A stretch of DNA of 63,580 bases, taken from the NCBI GenBank assembly GCA_905235685.1, contig CAJOMO010000006.1, forward strand, positions 1 to 63,580, in the 5' to 3' direction. The notes beneath the pieces were generated by a model. It was not told the DNA's origin, made no database searches, and saw only the letters and a list, made by a program, of their open reading frames with translations. The stretch is from an uncultured Selenomonadaceae bacterium. GTDB taxonomy: Bacteria; Bacillota; Negativicutes; Selenomonadales; Selenomonadaceae. The position numbers were made by a program, and so were the translations under genes. Shown one piece after another: positions 34,022 to 43,546 of this stretch (position 1 is its first letter; every line of letters starts with the position of its first letter).

Positions 34022-35142
34022 CAGTTTCTCGTACGAACGGGCGTCATAATGTAAATGAAATTGTCGTTGCCGATTTCGCGAATTTCGATGGCGGCGAGTG
34101 GTTTAGTCATTCCGATTTTTAATTTTTCTTCGCTTGCAATTTTCATTAAGTCGGAAATATACGCCACATTCAGCGAAATTTCGATATCCGGACCTTCTAC
34201 GTCGGCGTCAACGTGTTCAATGAAATTACCCACTTGATTGGCGCTGGCGGAAATTTCTAAGCCTTCCTGAGTGAAATTCAATTTAACCGTGGAATATTCA
34301 GAGTCGCGGGCAATTACGTCAACGCGGGTAATGGCTTCGCGCAGTTCGGCGATTTCGATCGTGGCAAAGGTATCGCTGGATTCGGGAATGACTTTTTCAA
34401 TCGGCGGGAATTGCCCATCAATGAGCCGCGAAGTAACAAAAATATTGTCGAAACTAAATGCGGCGCGTTTCGTCGAACACTCTACCGTAACGAGTTTGTC
34501 GTTGCCTTTGACGTCGAGCATACTTGACAAATCGTTGAGGGTTTTTGAGGGAATAATGCATTGAAAATCGCCTTCGTTTTCGAGAATTTCATCTTTGGCA
34601 ATGGCGATTCTGTGCGTGTTCGTACCAACAAAAGTTATATCTGAGCCGCTAAGATTCACGGAACAGCCTAAAAACATTGGCGCGGCTTGCTTATCGCGTG
34701 CGCAGGCAAATGTGGAACAGCGAATTAAATTTTTCAGCGCGGCAACTCTGATTTTGAAGGAATTGGTGAAGTCTTGTTGCGGTCTGATTTTAGGAAAATC
34801 TTCAGCGTTCAAGGTGAGCAAACTGTATTTGGCTGCGTCCGATTTCAAAGTCGCCATGGCCTCTTCTTCTTCGTCGGTGATAGTGACGATTTCGCCGGAA
34901 AGTTTGCCGCTGATTTCGGTTAATTTTTTGCCGATAACAACAATTTCGCCGTCAATTTCAGTGTTGGCGGGGATTTTGGCGATTATTTCCAAAGAAAAAT
35001 CCGTAGCCTGGATTTCGAGCGTGCTACCCTCAGCCCGTAAATAAATTCCCGCGATAACCGGCGTCTGCGGCTTTTCAGCAACCGCTCTTGAAACTGCCTG
35101 CAACGCGTTTTTTAAGTCATCTTTTGAACAAGTGCATTTCAT
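34021..35142 (-). CDS. dnaN: DNA polymerase III sliding clamp, beta subunit
   Basis: Ring-shaped processivity factor. 373 residues, three clamp domains; opens MKCTCSKDDLKNALQAVSRAV and ends YIMTPVRTRN, with the typical hydrophobic-pocket C terminus. First gene of the dnaN-recF-dciA operon. Upstream is copy 4 of the three-hairpin repeat and ileS rather than dnaA, so this is not the standard dnaA-dnaN origin arrangement. Confidence 0.96.
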   Translation of the reverse strand: MKCTCSKDDLKNALQAVSRAVAEKPQTPVIAGIYLRAEGSTLEIQATDFSLEIIAKIPANTEIDGEIVVIGKKLTEISGKLSGEIVTITDEEEEAMATLKSDAAKYSLLTLNAEDFPKIRPQQDFTNSFKIRVAALKNLIRCSTFACARDKQAAPMFLGCSVNLSGSDITFVGTNTHRIAIAKDEILENEGDFQCIIPSKTLNDLSSMLDVKGNDKLVTVECSTKRAAFSFDNIFVTSRLIDGQFPPIEKVIPESSDTFATIEIAELREAITRVDVIARDSEYSTVKLNFTQEGLEISASANQVGNFIEHVDADVEGPDIEISLNVAYISDLMKIASEEKLKIGMTKPLAAIEIREIGNDNFIYIMTPVRTRN

Positions 35143-35170
35143 TATTTTTTTTCAGCCTCCAAATTATTAT

Positions 35171-35285
35171 TCGGCATTTCTTTTCCAGAAAAGAAACGCC
35201 TGCAAAGAAAAGCTGCCGCTCAGATAGTCGACATCCGGTCGACTAGTTCGCGGCGGGGTTCGGCGCTCATCCTTGAGCGCTCCGG
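35171..35285 (+). repeat. Three-hairpin intergenic repeat, copy 4
   Basis: Downstream of ileS and upstream of dnaN. First hairpin CGGCATTTCTTTTC with AGAAAAGAAACGCC, linker GCAAAGAAAAG, a variant middle hairpin built on AGTCGAC-N5-GTCGACT inside CCGC/GCGG arms, and GGCGCTCATCCTTGAGCGCT. The middle apex differs from copies 1, 3 and 5, yet a palindrome with the same five-base spacing is kept, which suggests structure matters more than sequence. Confidence 0.8.
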
Positions 35286-35298
35286 TTTGGTGCACTGG

Positions 35299-38200
35299 TT
35301 AAATTTTTTCGACGCCCAGAATAATTTTTTCGCCGTTGATGTCCCAATCTTTGGAATTGGCGCAAGTTTTATCAAAAATAATGTCGTTGGCAAGTGCAAC
35401 CGTTTTAATTTCGGCGGCGTTGCGGCTCATAATTTCCGCAAGTTTATCATTGCCCTGCGCGAATATCTTTATCCGATCTGTCACTTCAAATTTGCTGTCG
35501 CGGCGCATCGTTTGCACCTTACTGATAATTTCGCGAACAAAACCTTCCTCAATCAAAGCTGGCGTCAATTCCGTACTAAGCGCAATCGAAACGTCATTGT
35601 CATTCTGAATATTGTAGCCCTCGGTTTGCGTCACGACAATTTCAATATCTTCTGGAGTCAAAATAACTTCGCCGCCGCTCAGCTGTAACTTCAATGCGCC
35701 GGTTTTGTCAAGCTCAGATTTAGCCGCCGCGCCATTCAAATTCGTCAGCGCAGTTTTCACTTCAGCCATTTGCTTGCCAACTTTTTTGCCCAGCACGCGG
35801 AAATTCGGCTTGATATTGTACTTGACAAATTCGTCCATATCCGCGCGAAACTCCACCGTTTTGACGTTCAGCTCGTCTTTGATAATATCAATAAAAAATT
35901 CACTTATCCCTTTTCCCTTATCACTGACCACTAAACTGGCAACAGGCTGACGATTTTTAATATTGGCGGCATTTCGCGCAGAACGCCCCAACACAACAAT
36001 TTTCAAAACGGCGTCCATATTTTTCTCAAGGTCGGCGTCAATTTTAGTTTCATCGGCAACCGGAAAATCGCAAAGGTGAACTGATTCGGGCGCAGATTTG
36101 TCGATTGAGCAAACCAAATTTCTGTAAATATTTTCCGTTATAAAAGGAACCATAGGCGCGGCGGCTTTCGCAAAAGTCACCAACGCGGTGTACAGCGTCA
36201 TATAGGCGTTAATTTTGTCCTGCTCCATACCCTTCGCCCAAAAACGCGCACGACTGCGGCGCACATACCAATTAGACATCTCGTCGACAAACGCCTGCAA
36301 CGCCTTCGCGGTTTCCGGAACTTTATATTCCGTCAAGCATTCGTCGACAGTCTTAACCATAGTATTCAGCCGCGACAACAGCCATTTATCCATTACGCTC
36401 AAATCATAATAATCAAGTTGATATTTTGTAGCGTCGAAATTGTCAATATTCGCATACAGCACGAAAAACGCATAGGTATTCCAGAGCGTGCCTAAAAATT
36501 TGCGCTGCCCTTCGATAATCGCGTCGTCGTGAAAACGATTCGGCAACCAGGGCGCGCTGTTTTCGTAAAAGTACCAGCGAATTGCATCAGCGCCGTGCTT
36601 TTTCAACATATCCATCGGCGCAACCGCATTGCCTTTCGACTTAGACATCTTTTGCCCGTCTTTGTCCAAAACCAAACCGAGCACGATAACATTTTCGAAG
36701 GACGGCTTATCAAAAAGCAACGTCGAAATGGCGATAAGCGAATAAAACCAGCCGCGCGTCTGGTCAACTGCCTCGCTGATAAAATTTGCCGGAAAATGTT
36801 CCTCAAAAATCTGCTGATTCTCAAAAGGATAATGCCACTGCGCGAAAGGCATAGCGCCGCTGTCAAACCAACAATCGATAACTTCCGGCACACGGTGCAT
36901 TTCGCTACCGCACTTTTCACACGGAATAGTCACCGCGTCAATGTACGGGCGGTGCAATTCAATATCCGGCGGACAATTTTTCGACAGTAATTGTAATTCA
37001 GCGATAGAGCCGATTGAATGCTGATGCCCGCATTTGCACTCCCAAATATTTAAAGGCGTCCCCCAATAGCGATTGCGCGAAATTCCCCAATCCTGCACGT
37101 GTTCAAGCCAATCGCCAAATCTGCCCGTACCAATCGTCGGCGGTATCCAATTAATTTGCGCGTTGTTTTTCAACAGATTTTCTTTAACGGCAGTCATTTT
37201 TATAAACCAGGATTCGCGCGCATAATAAATCAGCGGCGTATCGCAGCGCCAGCAATGAGGGTAACTGTGCTCAAACACCGGCGCTTTAAAAAGTTTGCCA
37301 GTTTTTTTCAAATCAGCCAAAATCAGCGGGTCAGCGTCCTTGACAAAAACGCCCGCCCACGAAGTTTCAGCCGTCATATTGCCCTTGCCGTCGACGAACT
37401 GAATAAAAGGCGTATCGTATTTTTTGCAAACGCGGTTGTCGTCTTCGCCAAAAGCCGGCGCGCAGTGTACAATGCCCGTGCCGTCTTCGGTCGTGACGTA
37501 ATCGTCGCAGGTTATGATAAAAGCCTTCTTGCCGGATTTTTTAACAATTTCGTCAGCGAACGGATAAAGCGGCTCATATTTTTTAAATTCCAAATCAGAG
37601 CCCTTGTACGTGGCTAAAATTTTGCGTTCGCCTTCGACGCCTTCAAAAACTTGGTCAACCAGCGCCGCCGCCAATAAATATTTCGTGTCGCCGACTTGAA
37701 TTTTCACATAATCAACTTTAGGATTCACGCACAAAACCAAATTGGACGGCAAAGTCCACGGCGTAGTTGTCCACGCCAAATAGTAAAAATCTTCGTCCGC
37801 CGATTTGAATTTAACAACCGCCGAGCGTTCCTTCAAATCCTTGTAGCCGAGCGAAACTTCGTGCGAAGACAGCGGCGTTCCACAGCGCGGGCAATACGGC
37901 ACAACTTTATGCCCCTTGTACAGCAAGCCCTTATCCCAAATCTGTTTGAGCGCCCACCACTCCGATTCAATGTAATAATTTTCGTACGTGATATACGGGT
38001 GCTCCATATCCGCCCAAAATCCAACCACGCCGGAAAATTCTTCCCACATAGTTTTATATTTCCAGACGGATTCGCGGCACTTTTTGACAAACGGCTCGAT
38101 ACCGTAAGCCTCGATTTGTTCTTTGCCGTTAATGCCGATAAGTTTTTCGACTTCCAGCTCGACGGGCAAACCGTGAGTATCCCAGCCGGCTTTGCGCAAA

Positions 38201-38436
38201 ACTTTTTCGCCCTTCATCGAATGGTAGCGCGGAAATAAATCTTTGATAACGCGCGTCAAAACGTGCCCGACGTGCGGCTGTCCATTGGCAGTGGGCGGTC
38301 CGTCGTAAAATGTATAATTTTTGCAGCCGTCGCGTTGGTCAATCGCTTTCTGCGCGATGTTATTTTCAGCCCAAAAATTTTCGACTTCCTTTTCGCGGCT
38401 GGCAAAATCCAAATTAGTATCAACCTTCCGATACAA
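35299..38436 (-). CDS. ileS: Isoleucyl-tRNA synthetase (type 2, eukaryote-like)
   Basis: Charges tRNA-Ile. 1045 residues from TTG 38436 with GGAGG nine bases upstream (the in-frame TTG at 38451 overlaps that site). HIGH motif as HVGH (PPTANGQPHVGHV), KMSKS as KMSKSKGN, and an editing domain between. The length and motifs such as YCPRCGTPLSSHEVSLGYKD and YHSMKGEKVLRKAGWDTHGLP place it in the type 2 class, which includes mupirocin-insensitive enzymes. No T-box leader was found upstream: only about 70 bases separate it from the divergent promoter at 38508. Confidence 0.95.
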   Translation of the reverse strand: MYRKVDTNLDFASREKEVENFWAENNIAQKAIDQRDGCKNYTFYDGPPTANGQPHVGHVLTRVIKDLFPRYHSMKGEKVLRKAGWDTHGLPVELEVEKLIGINGKEQIEAYGIEPFVKKCRESVWKYKTMWEEFSGVVGFWADMEHPYITYENYYIESEWWALKQIWDKGLLYKGHKVVPYCPRCGTPLSSHEVSLGYKDLKERSAVVKFKSADEDFYYLAWTTTPWTLPSNLVLCVNPKVDYVKIQVGDTKYLLAAALVDQVFEGVEGERKILATYKGSDLEFKKYEPLYPFADEIVKKSGKKAFIITCDDYVTTEDGTGIVHCAPAFGEDDNRVCKKYDTPFIQFVDGKGNMTAETSWAGVFVKDADPLILADLKKTGKLFKAPVFEHSYPHCWRCDTPLIYYARESWFIKMTAVKENLLKNNAQINWIPPTIGTGRFGDWLEHVQDWGISRNRYWGTPLNIWECKCGHQHSIGSIAELQLLSKNCPPDIELHRPYIDAVTIPCEKCGSEMHRVPEVIDCWFDSGAMPFAQWHYPFENQQIFEEHFPANFISEAVDQTRGWFYSLIAISTLLFDKPSFENVIVLGLVLDKDGQKMSKSKGNAVAPMDMLKKHGADAIRWYFYENSAPWLPNRFHDDAIIEGQRKFLGTLWNTYAFFVLYANIDNFDATKYQLDYYDLSVMDKWLLSRLNTMVKTVDECLTEYKVPETAKALQAFVDEMSNWYVRRSRARFWAKGMEQDKINAYMTLYTALVTFAKAAAPMVPFITENIYRNLVCSIDKSAPESVHLCDFPVADETKIDADLEKNMDAVLKIVVLGRSARNAANIKNRQPVASLVVSDKGKGISEFFIDIIKDELNVKTVEFRADMDEFVKYNIKPNFRVLGKKVGKQMAEVKTALTNLNGAAAKSELDKTGALKLQLSGGEVILTPEDIEIVVTQTEGYNIQNDNDVSIALSTELTPALIEEGFVREIISKVQTMRRDSKFEVTDRIKIFAQGNDKLAEIMSRNAAEIKTVALANDIIFDKTCANSKDWDINGEKIILGVEKI

Positions 38437-38507
38437 ATTAAAGACCTCCAAAAAAATTATTGTAGCAAAATATTATAACCGATTAGTCAATCTTTGTGTA
38501 GCCTTTG

Positions 38508-38535
38508 TTGACATAAATTTTTCAATCATTATAAT
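38508..38535 (+). promoter_or_regulatory. Consensus promoter of the phytase-EIIBC genes
   Basis: TTGACA (38508-38513), a 16-base spacer, TATAAT (38530-38535). Both hexamers are perfect. The transcript would have a leader of about 25 bases before ATG 38567, which has GGGGAGATG upstream. Confidence 0.85.
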
Positions 38536-38566
38536 TATTGCGATTAAATTTTGGGGAGATGAAACT

Positions 38567-39457
38567 ATGCACAGGAAAATTTTTATATTCGCGGCGGCTT
38601 TGTTGCTGATGTTTTCAGTGGCAAGCGCCGAAGGAATTTGGCGGCTCGACGCTTCAAATGCTTATGAGTTGCCGGTGAATTTTCGCGCAGATGACGATTT
38701 GCGAATTTCCGGCAGCGGTCAGCCTTCAATGTCGGGCGTTGCCATGCTTTATAATGAGCTGTATCGACATTACAACAAGGGCGGCAAAATTTATCTGGTA
38801 GATTTGCGGCAGGAATCGCACGGATATTTTTTGCCCGCGGATTTGGAAGCTTACCCCGTCAGCTATTACGAGAATAAGAATCTTGCTAATTTTTTTCGCG
38901 GCAATGACGAAGTTGAAGATATTGAAATTGAGCTGCTGAACGATATGATTGGGCGCGAAGTTAATTTGCTGCCTCTCGGCAATTTTGACAAAAAATATTT
39001 GCACGCGGTTTCTTGTCCGGTTGATGGCGTGCGGACGGAGCGCGAAGTTGCCGCTGATTGGGGCTTTGAATATTTGCGCCTTCCAACAACCGATATGTAC
39101 TTCCCCGCGCCGGACGTCGTGGAGAAATTTATCAGCTTTGTTGTCAATCTCAATGAAAATGATTGGGTGCATTTCCATTGTCAAGGCGGCTTCGGGCGCA
39201 CGACAACTTTTATGGTTATGTACGAAATTCTTAAAAATCCGGATAAATCATTGGGCGAAATTTGCAAACATCAAGCAGAAATTGGCGGCTCAAATTTATT
39301 GGAGCGAAAAGTCGGCGACCCCAACGATTATTACGTCCAGGCGCATAATCTTCGCGCAGAAAACTTGATTGAATTTTTCTTTTACGTGCGCGGCACGCAG
39401 CGCGAGGAAATTGGCGTATCGTGGAGCGAATATCTTGAATTGAGGCAAAATCATTGA
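38567..39457 (+). CDS. Secreted PTP-like inositol polyphosphatase (cysteine phytase)
   Basis: 296 residues with signal peptide MHRKIFIFAAALLLMFSVASA. The catalytic P-loop HCQGGFGRTT (about 205-214) fits HCx5R of protein-tyrosine-phosphatase-fold phytases as in Selenomonas ruminantium, where it reads HCEAGVGRTT. The general-acid loop is probably LPTTDMYFPA and the N-terminal DLRQESHGYF matches the family. Removes phosphates from myo-inositol polyphosphates outside the cytoplasm, supplying phosphate. Its TGA overlaps the TTG start of the downstream PTS gene. A protein tyrosine phosphatase role is an alternative. Confidence 0.88.
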   Translation: MHRKIFIFAAALLLMFSVASAEGIWRLDASNAYELPVNFRADDDLRISGSGQPSMSGVAMLYNELYRHYNKGGKIYLVDLRQESHGYFLPADLEAYPVSYYENKNLANFFRGNDEVEDIEIELLNDMIGREVNLLPLGNFDKKYLHAVSCPVDGVRTEREVAADWGFEYLRLPTTDMYFPAPDVVEKFISFVVNLNENDWVHFHCQGGFGRTTTFMVMYEILKNPDKSLGEICKHQAEIGGSNLLERKVGDPNDYYVQAHNLRAENLIEFFFYVRGTQREEIGVSWSEYLELRQNH

Positions 39458-40770
39458 CGAACGAAGAAATTGCACAGGCTTTGATAAAAAATTTGGGCGG
39501 CGCGGAAAATATTTTGACTGCGGCAAATTGTATGACGCGGCTTCGAGTTCAGCTTGCCGATAAAAGCAAAATCGCCGCTGACGTCATAAAAAAAATTGAA
39601 GGCGTTTCCGGCATTTACGACGCGGGCGCGGAATTTCAAATTATTCTCGGTCCAGGCAAAGCTACGAACGTTACAAACGCTGTCAACGAGATTTTGAGCA
39701 AACGCCCGCAAATCGGCGACGGTAAAGCACTGCGCGAAGAAATTAAAGCAAAAAACGCGACGCCCGCTAAACTTTTCCTAAAAAAAATCGCAGGAATATT
39801 TACGCCGCTGATACCAGGATTTATCGCGTGCGGCTTGATAACCGGCGTGATTGGCGTTGCGCTGAAAATTTCGCCGGAAATTGCAGATTCACAAACGATA
39901 AAATTGCTGTCGATTTTCGGCAACGCGGTATTCTGGGGAATGAATTTATTCGTCGGCTACAACGCGGCAAAAGTTTTCGGCGGCACACCGATTTTGGGCG
40001 GCGTCCTTGCGGCGATAATGACACATCCGGCGCTTGCAGACATTGGCTTAGTTCCAGGGCGCGGCGGAATAATTTCAGTCGTGTTAGTGGCGGCTCTGGG
40101 CGCGTGGCTTGAAGGCAAACTTCACAAAATCATTCCCGAAATGTTTGACTTATTCTTGACGCCGTTAATCACGGTTTTAATTTCGGGCGCGGCGGCGATT
40201 TTTATTTTGCAACCGGTCGGCGGCACAATTTCAGAGACAATCGGCAATTTGGCAACGGGCGCGATAGCTTCGGGCGGCGCGGCTGTTGGATTTGTCTTAG
40301 CGGGAATTTGGCTGCCGCTGGTAATGTTCGGCGTGCATCAAGCTTTGACGCCAATTCACGTAGATTTAATTTCGCAGTACGGCGTGACGATTTTACTCCC
40401 AATTTTGGCAATGGCTGGCGCGGGGCAAGTTGGCGCGTCAATCGCCGTCTATTTCAAAACAAAAAACAAATTTCTCAAAAAAACCGTGGCGTCAGCGTTG
40501 CCGGTAGGAATTATGGGAATAGGCGAGCCGCTGATTTACGGCGTGACATTTCCGCTCGGCAAACCATTTATCGGCGCGTGCATAGGTGGAGCGTTCGGCG
40601 GCGCGGTGCAGGCGTCATTTATGGTCGGCGCGGCGACTTTGGGAATTTCGGGCTTGCCATTGGCGGCGACGACGAATAACATTCCGGTTTACCTAATCGG
40701 CGTGGTTGTGGCTTACGCGGCGGGTTTCGCGGCAACCTGGATTTTGGGATTTGACGACCCCGCCGAATAA
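39454..40770 (+). CDS. PTS sugar transporter, EIIBC (glucose superfamily, MurNAc/sucrose-like)
   Basis: 438 residues. EIIB domain with the phosphocysteine in NCMTRLRV (about residue 26), a short linker, and an EIIC domain with about ten membrane helices and conserved IPGFIACGLI, GGTPILGGVLAAIM, GVHQALTPIH and GIGEPLIYGVTFPLGKPF. The layout (B-C, no EIIA) is that of MurP, sucrose or trehalose permeases, which borrow a separate EIIA. TTG 39454 overlaps the phytase stop. The sugar is not certain; N-acetylmuramate is one possibility. Confidence 0.9.
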   Translation: MTNEEIAQALIKNLGGAENILTAANCMTRLRVQLADKSKIAADVIKKIEGVSGIYDAGAEFQIILGPGKATNVTNAVNEILSKRPQIGDGKALREEIKAKNATPAKLFLKKIAGIFTPLIPGFIACGLITGVIGVALKISPEIADSQTIKLLSIFGNAVFWGMNLFVGYNAAKVFGGTPILGGVLAAIMTHPALADIGLVPGRGGIISVVLVAALGAWLEGKLHKIIPEMFDLFLTPLITVLISGAAAIFILQPVGGTISETIGNLATGAIASGGAAVGFVLAGIWLPLVMFGVHQALTPIHVDLISQYGVTILLPILAMAGAGQVGASIAVYFKTKNKFLKKTVASALPVGIMGIGEPLIYGVTFPLGKPFIGACIGGAFGGAVQASFMVGAATLGISGLPLAATTNNIPVYLIGVVVAYAAGFAATWILGFDDPAE

Positions 40771-40848
40771 AAATTATTGGCGATAGAAAATATTTATGTT
40801 AAAATAGCCGCAAATGATTTAGCGGTTATTTTTTATTGGAGTGATTTT

Positions 40849-41922
40849 ATGAATGGAATCAGATTTATTGACGGCGGCGAAAGTCACGGCGCGCGGCTTT
40901 GCTGCATTTTGGAAGGTATTCCCGCCGGTTTGAAGATTGACAGCGATTTTATCAACAGCGATCTGAAACGTCGTCAAGGCGGCTACGGGCGCGGCGGGCG
41001 TATGAAAATTGAATCCGACAAAATTATTTTGAGTTCCGGCGTGCGATTTGGCGAAACGATTGGCAGCCCGATAACTTTGCTTGTGGAAAATCGGGATTGG
41101 GAAAATTGGCGCGAACGAATGAGCGCTGACGGCGAAGTTTGCGGCGAAAAAGTTACCAACGCCCGACCCGGGCACGCTGATTTGACGGGCGCGGCGAAAT
41201 TTGCGCGGACTGATATTCGAGATATTCTTGAACGTTCGAGCGCGCGCGAAACTACAATGCGCGTGGCGGCGGGTGCTGTCTGCAAAATTTTTCTGCGCGA
41301 ATGTGGCGTTGAAATTTCCGGCACTGTTTTAAATGAGGCTGAACTGATTAAAAAAATTGACGCGGCTAAGGCGAATGGCGATACTTGCGGCGGGATTTTT
41401 GAGATTGAAATTACCGGCGCGCCCGCGGGTTTGGGCAGCTATATTCAGTGGGACAAAAAACTTGACGCGAAATTTGCGGCGGCGCTTATGTCGATTCAAG
41501 CGATTAAGGCTGTGGAAATTGGCGACGGTTGGGCGAATGCGGCGAAATTCGGCAGCGAAGTTCACGACGAAATTTTCATTGACGCTGATAAAAAAATTTT
41601 CCGCAAAACCAATCGCGCAGGCGGCATTGAAGGCGGTATGACGAACGGCGAGCCGGTGATAATTCGCGCGGCTATGAAACCTATTCCAACTTTGATGAAA
41701 CCGCTGAAAACCGTTGACATTGCGACGAAAAATCCGACAACTGCCAGCAAGGAACGCAGCGATACCTGCGCGATTTGGGCGGCGGCAGTTGTTGGCGAGG
41801 CAATGGCGGCGCTGGTTATGGCTGACGCGATTGTTGAAAAATTCGGCGGTGACGCGCTTTGCGATACTCTGAATAACTTGAAAAATTATCGCGCGCGCTT
41901 AAAGAAAGATTTTGGGCTTTGA
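40849..41922 (+). CDS. aroC: Chorismate synthase
   Basis: Last step to chorismate, requires reduced FMN. 357 residues from ATG 40849 (TTGGAG upstream). Signatures seen: GESHGARL (about 10-17), GRGGRM, RPGHADLTGA, RSSARET and GGIEGGMTNGEP. First of three shikimate genes, aroC-aroK-aroB, with gaps of one and three bases. Confidence 0.96.
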   Translation: MNGIRFIDGGESHGARLCCILEGIPAGLKIDSDFINSDLKRRQGGYGRGGRMKIESDKIILSSGVRFGETIGSPITLLVENRDWENWRERMSADGEVCGEKVTNARPGHADLTGAAKFARTDIRDILERSSARETTMRVAAGAVCKIFLRECGVEISGTVLNEAELIKKIDAAKANGDTCGGIFEIEITGAPAGLGSYIQWDKKLDAKFAAALMSIQAIKAVEIGDGWANAAKFGSEVHDEIFIDADKKIFRKTNRAGGIEGGMTNGEPVIIRAAMKPIPTLMKPLKTVDIATKNPTTASKERSDTCAIWAAAVVGEAMAALVMADAIVEKFGGDALCDTLNNLKNYRARLKKDFGL

Positions 41923-41923
41923 T

Positions 41924-42442
41924 ATGAAAGAAAATATTGTGCTAATCGGATTTATGGGCGTGGGCAAAACCAGTTTGGGAAAATTGCTTGCGTCGAAATT
42001 GGGACGTCCGTTCGTTGACCTTGACGAAAAAATTGAACACGACGCCGATATGACGATTCCGGAAATTTTTAATCTTCACGGTGAAAAATATTTTCGCGAA
42101 TTGGAGAGCGCGGCTGTGCGTGAAATTTGCACGCGCAAAAATATTGTGATAGCGACGGGCGGCGGCACTGTCAAAGACGCTGAAAATTTGCGCCTGCTCA
42201 AAGAGTGCGGCTTTATGGTTTGCCTGACGACTGCGCCCGAAGAAATTTTCCGGCGTACCGAACGCAAAGGCGAGCGTCCTGTGCTTGACGGCGGCGGCGC
42301 TGAACGCCTTGAAACTATCAAGAAACTTTTGGCGGAACGGCAGCCTTTTTACAGTCAAGCCGATTTTGAGATTGACACAACCGATTGGTCGCCGCTCCAG
42401 ATTGTTAACGAAATTTGCGACAGATTTAAATTGCAGAGGTAA
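41924..42442 (+). CDS. aroK: Shikimate kinase
   Basis: Phosphorylates shikimate with ATP. 172 residues from ATG 41924, one base after the aroC stop; an in-frame TTG at 41912 would overlap aroC. Walker A GFMGVGKTS (8-16), substrate residues FVDLDEKIE and FRELESAAV, GGGTV, and the lid RPVLDGGG. Confidence 0.95.
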   Translation: MKENIVLIGFMGVGKTSLGKLLASKLGRPFVDLDEKIEHDADMTIPEIFNLHGEKYFRELESAAVREICTRKNIVIATGGGTVKDAENLRLLKECGFMVCLTTAPEEIFRRTERKGERPVLDGGGAERLETIKKLLAERQPFYSQADFEIDTTDWSPLQIVNEICDRFKLQR

Positions 42443-42445
42443 ATT

Positions 42446-43531
42446 ATGACGAAATTGAATGTTGAACTTGGCGAAAACAGCTACGAGATTTTGATTGGCG
42501 AAAAAATTTTCTGCGAAGTGGCGAATTTTCTTGCCGAATCGAATTTCACCAAAAAAATTTTGATTGTGACGGACAGCAACGTTTTTAAAATTTACGCTGA
42601 AGAATTGCGCAAGATTTTTACTAAGTGCGAAATTAATTTTGAAGTTGAAGTTGTACCGGCGGGCGAAAGTTCCAAAAATCTGCGCGAAGCCGAAAATCTG
42701 TACACCTGCGCGATAGAATCACAGCTTGACAGAAAATCCGTAATTGTGGCGCTGGGCGGCGGCGTGGTCGGCGATTTGGCGGGCTTTGTTGCGGCAACTT
42801 ACCTTCGCGGCGTCCCGTTTATCCAAGTGCCTACAACTTTGCTCGCGCAGGTTGATTCTTCGGTCGGCGGCAAAACTGCTGTCAATCACGCGCTGGGGAA
42901 AAATTTAATCGGCGCTTTTTATCAGCCCAAAAAAGTTTTTATCGGCGTGGATATGCTTAAAAGTTTGCCGGAGCGCGAAATTAAAGCCGGACTCGGTGAA
43001 GTTGTCAAATACGGCGTTATCAGCGACGAAAAATTTTTCAGCTACCTTGAAGAAAATGTTGACAAGATTTTGAGCCGCGATTTGGAAGTTATGACGCGCA
43101 TTGTCAAGCGCGCGTGCGAAATTAAAGCCGAAGTTGTCAGCCACGACGAAAAAGAATCCGGCTTGCGGCGCATTTTGAATTTCGGGCACACAATCGCCCA
43201 CGCCATCGAGGAAGAAACCGGCTACGAAAAATATTCGCACGGCGAGGCGGTTGCCATCGGTATGATTGGCGCGGCGAAAATTAGTGAAAAACTCGGCAAA
43301 GTTGACGCGGCGGCGGTTTTGCGGCTAAGAAATTTAATTGAGCGTTTCGGAATGTGTACGAGCGTGGCGGGCTGTGAAGTCGATAAAATGTACCGTGAAC
43401 TTTTCCGCGATAAAAAAACCATCAACGGCAAAATAAATTGGGTTTTGATGAAAAATTTTGGCGCGGTCGAAGTTTCAAATGACGTGCCGGAGGAAATTGT
43501 TAAAAGCGTTCTGCGCGAGATTATTAATTGA
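42446..43531 (+). CDS. aroB: 3-Dehydroquinate synthase
   Basis: NAD- and metal-dependent cyclase of the shikimate pathway. 361 residues with GGGVVGDLAGFVAATYLRG, the phosphate site PTTLLAQVDSSVGGKTAVNH, the metal ligand Glu in GLGEVVKYG and the His ligands in NFGHTIAHA and SHGEAVAIG. Follows aroK by three bases. Confidence 0.96.
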   Translation: MTKLNVELGENSYEILIGEKIFCEVANFLAESNFTKKILIVTDSNVFKIYAEELRKIFTKCEINFEVEVVPAGESSKNLREAENLYTCAIESQLDRKSVIVALGGGVVGDLAGFVAATYLRGVPFIQVPTTLLAQVDSSVGGKTAVNHALGKNLIGAFYQPKKVFIGVDMLKSLPEREIKAGLGEVVKYGVISDEKFFSYLEENVDKILSRDLEVMTRIVKRACEIKAEVVSHDEKESGLRRILNFGHTIAHAIEEETGYEKYSHGEAVAIGMIGAAKISEKLGKVDAAAVLRLRNLIERFGMCTSVAGCEVDKMYRELFRDKKTINGKINWVLMKNFGAVEVSNDVPEEIVKSVLREIIN

Positions 43532-43546
43532 AGGGGGTAAAATATA

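Noticed and set aside
35143-35298. Possible replication origin next to dnaN
   Set aside because: No DnaA-box cluster is visible; the gap is filled by copy 4 of the three-hairpin repeat.
38437-38507. T-box leader for ileS
   Set aside because: The gap upstream of ileS is too short and has no T-box sequence or antiterminator pair.
40777-40848. N-terminal extension of chorismate synthase
   Set aside because: The extra 24 codons lack a ribosome binding site, while ATG 40849 has one and gives the usual protein start.
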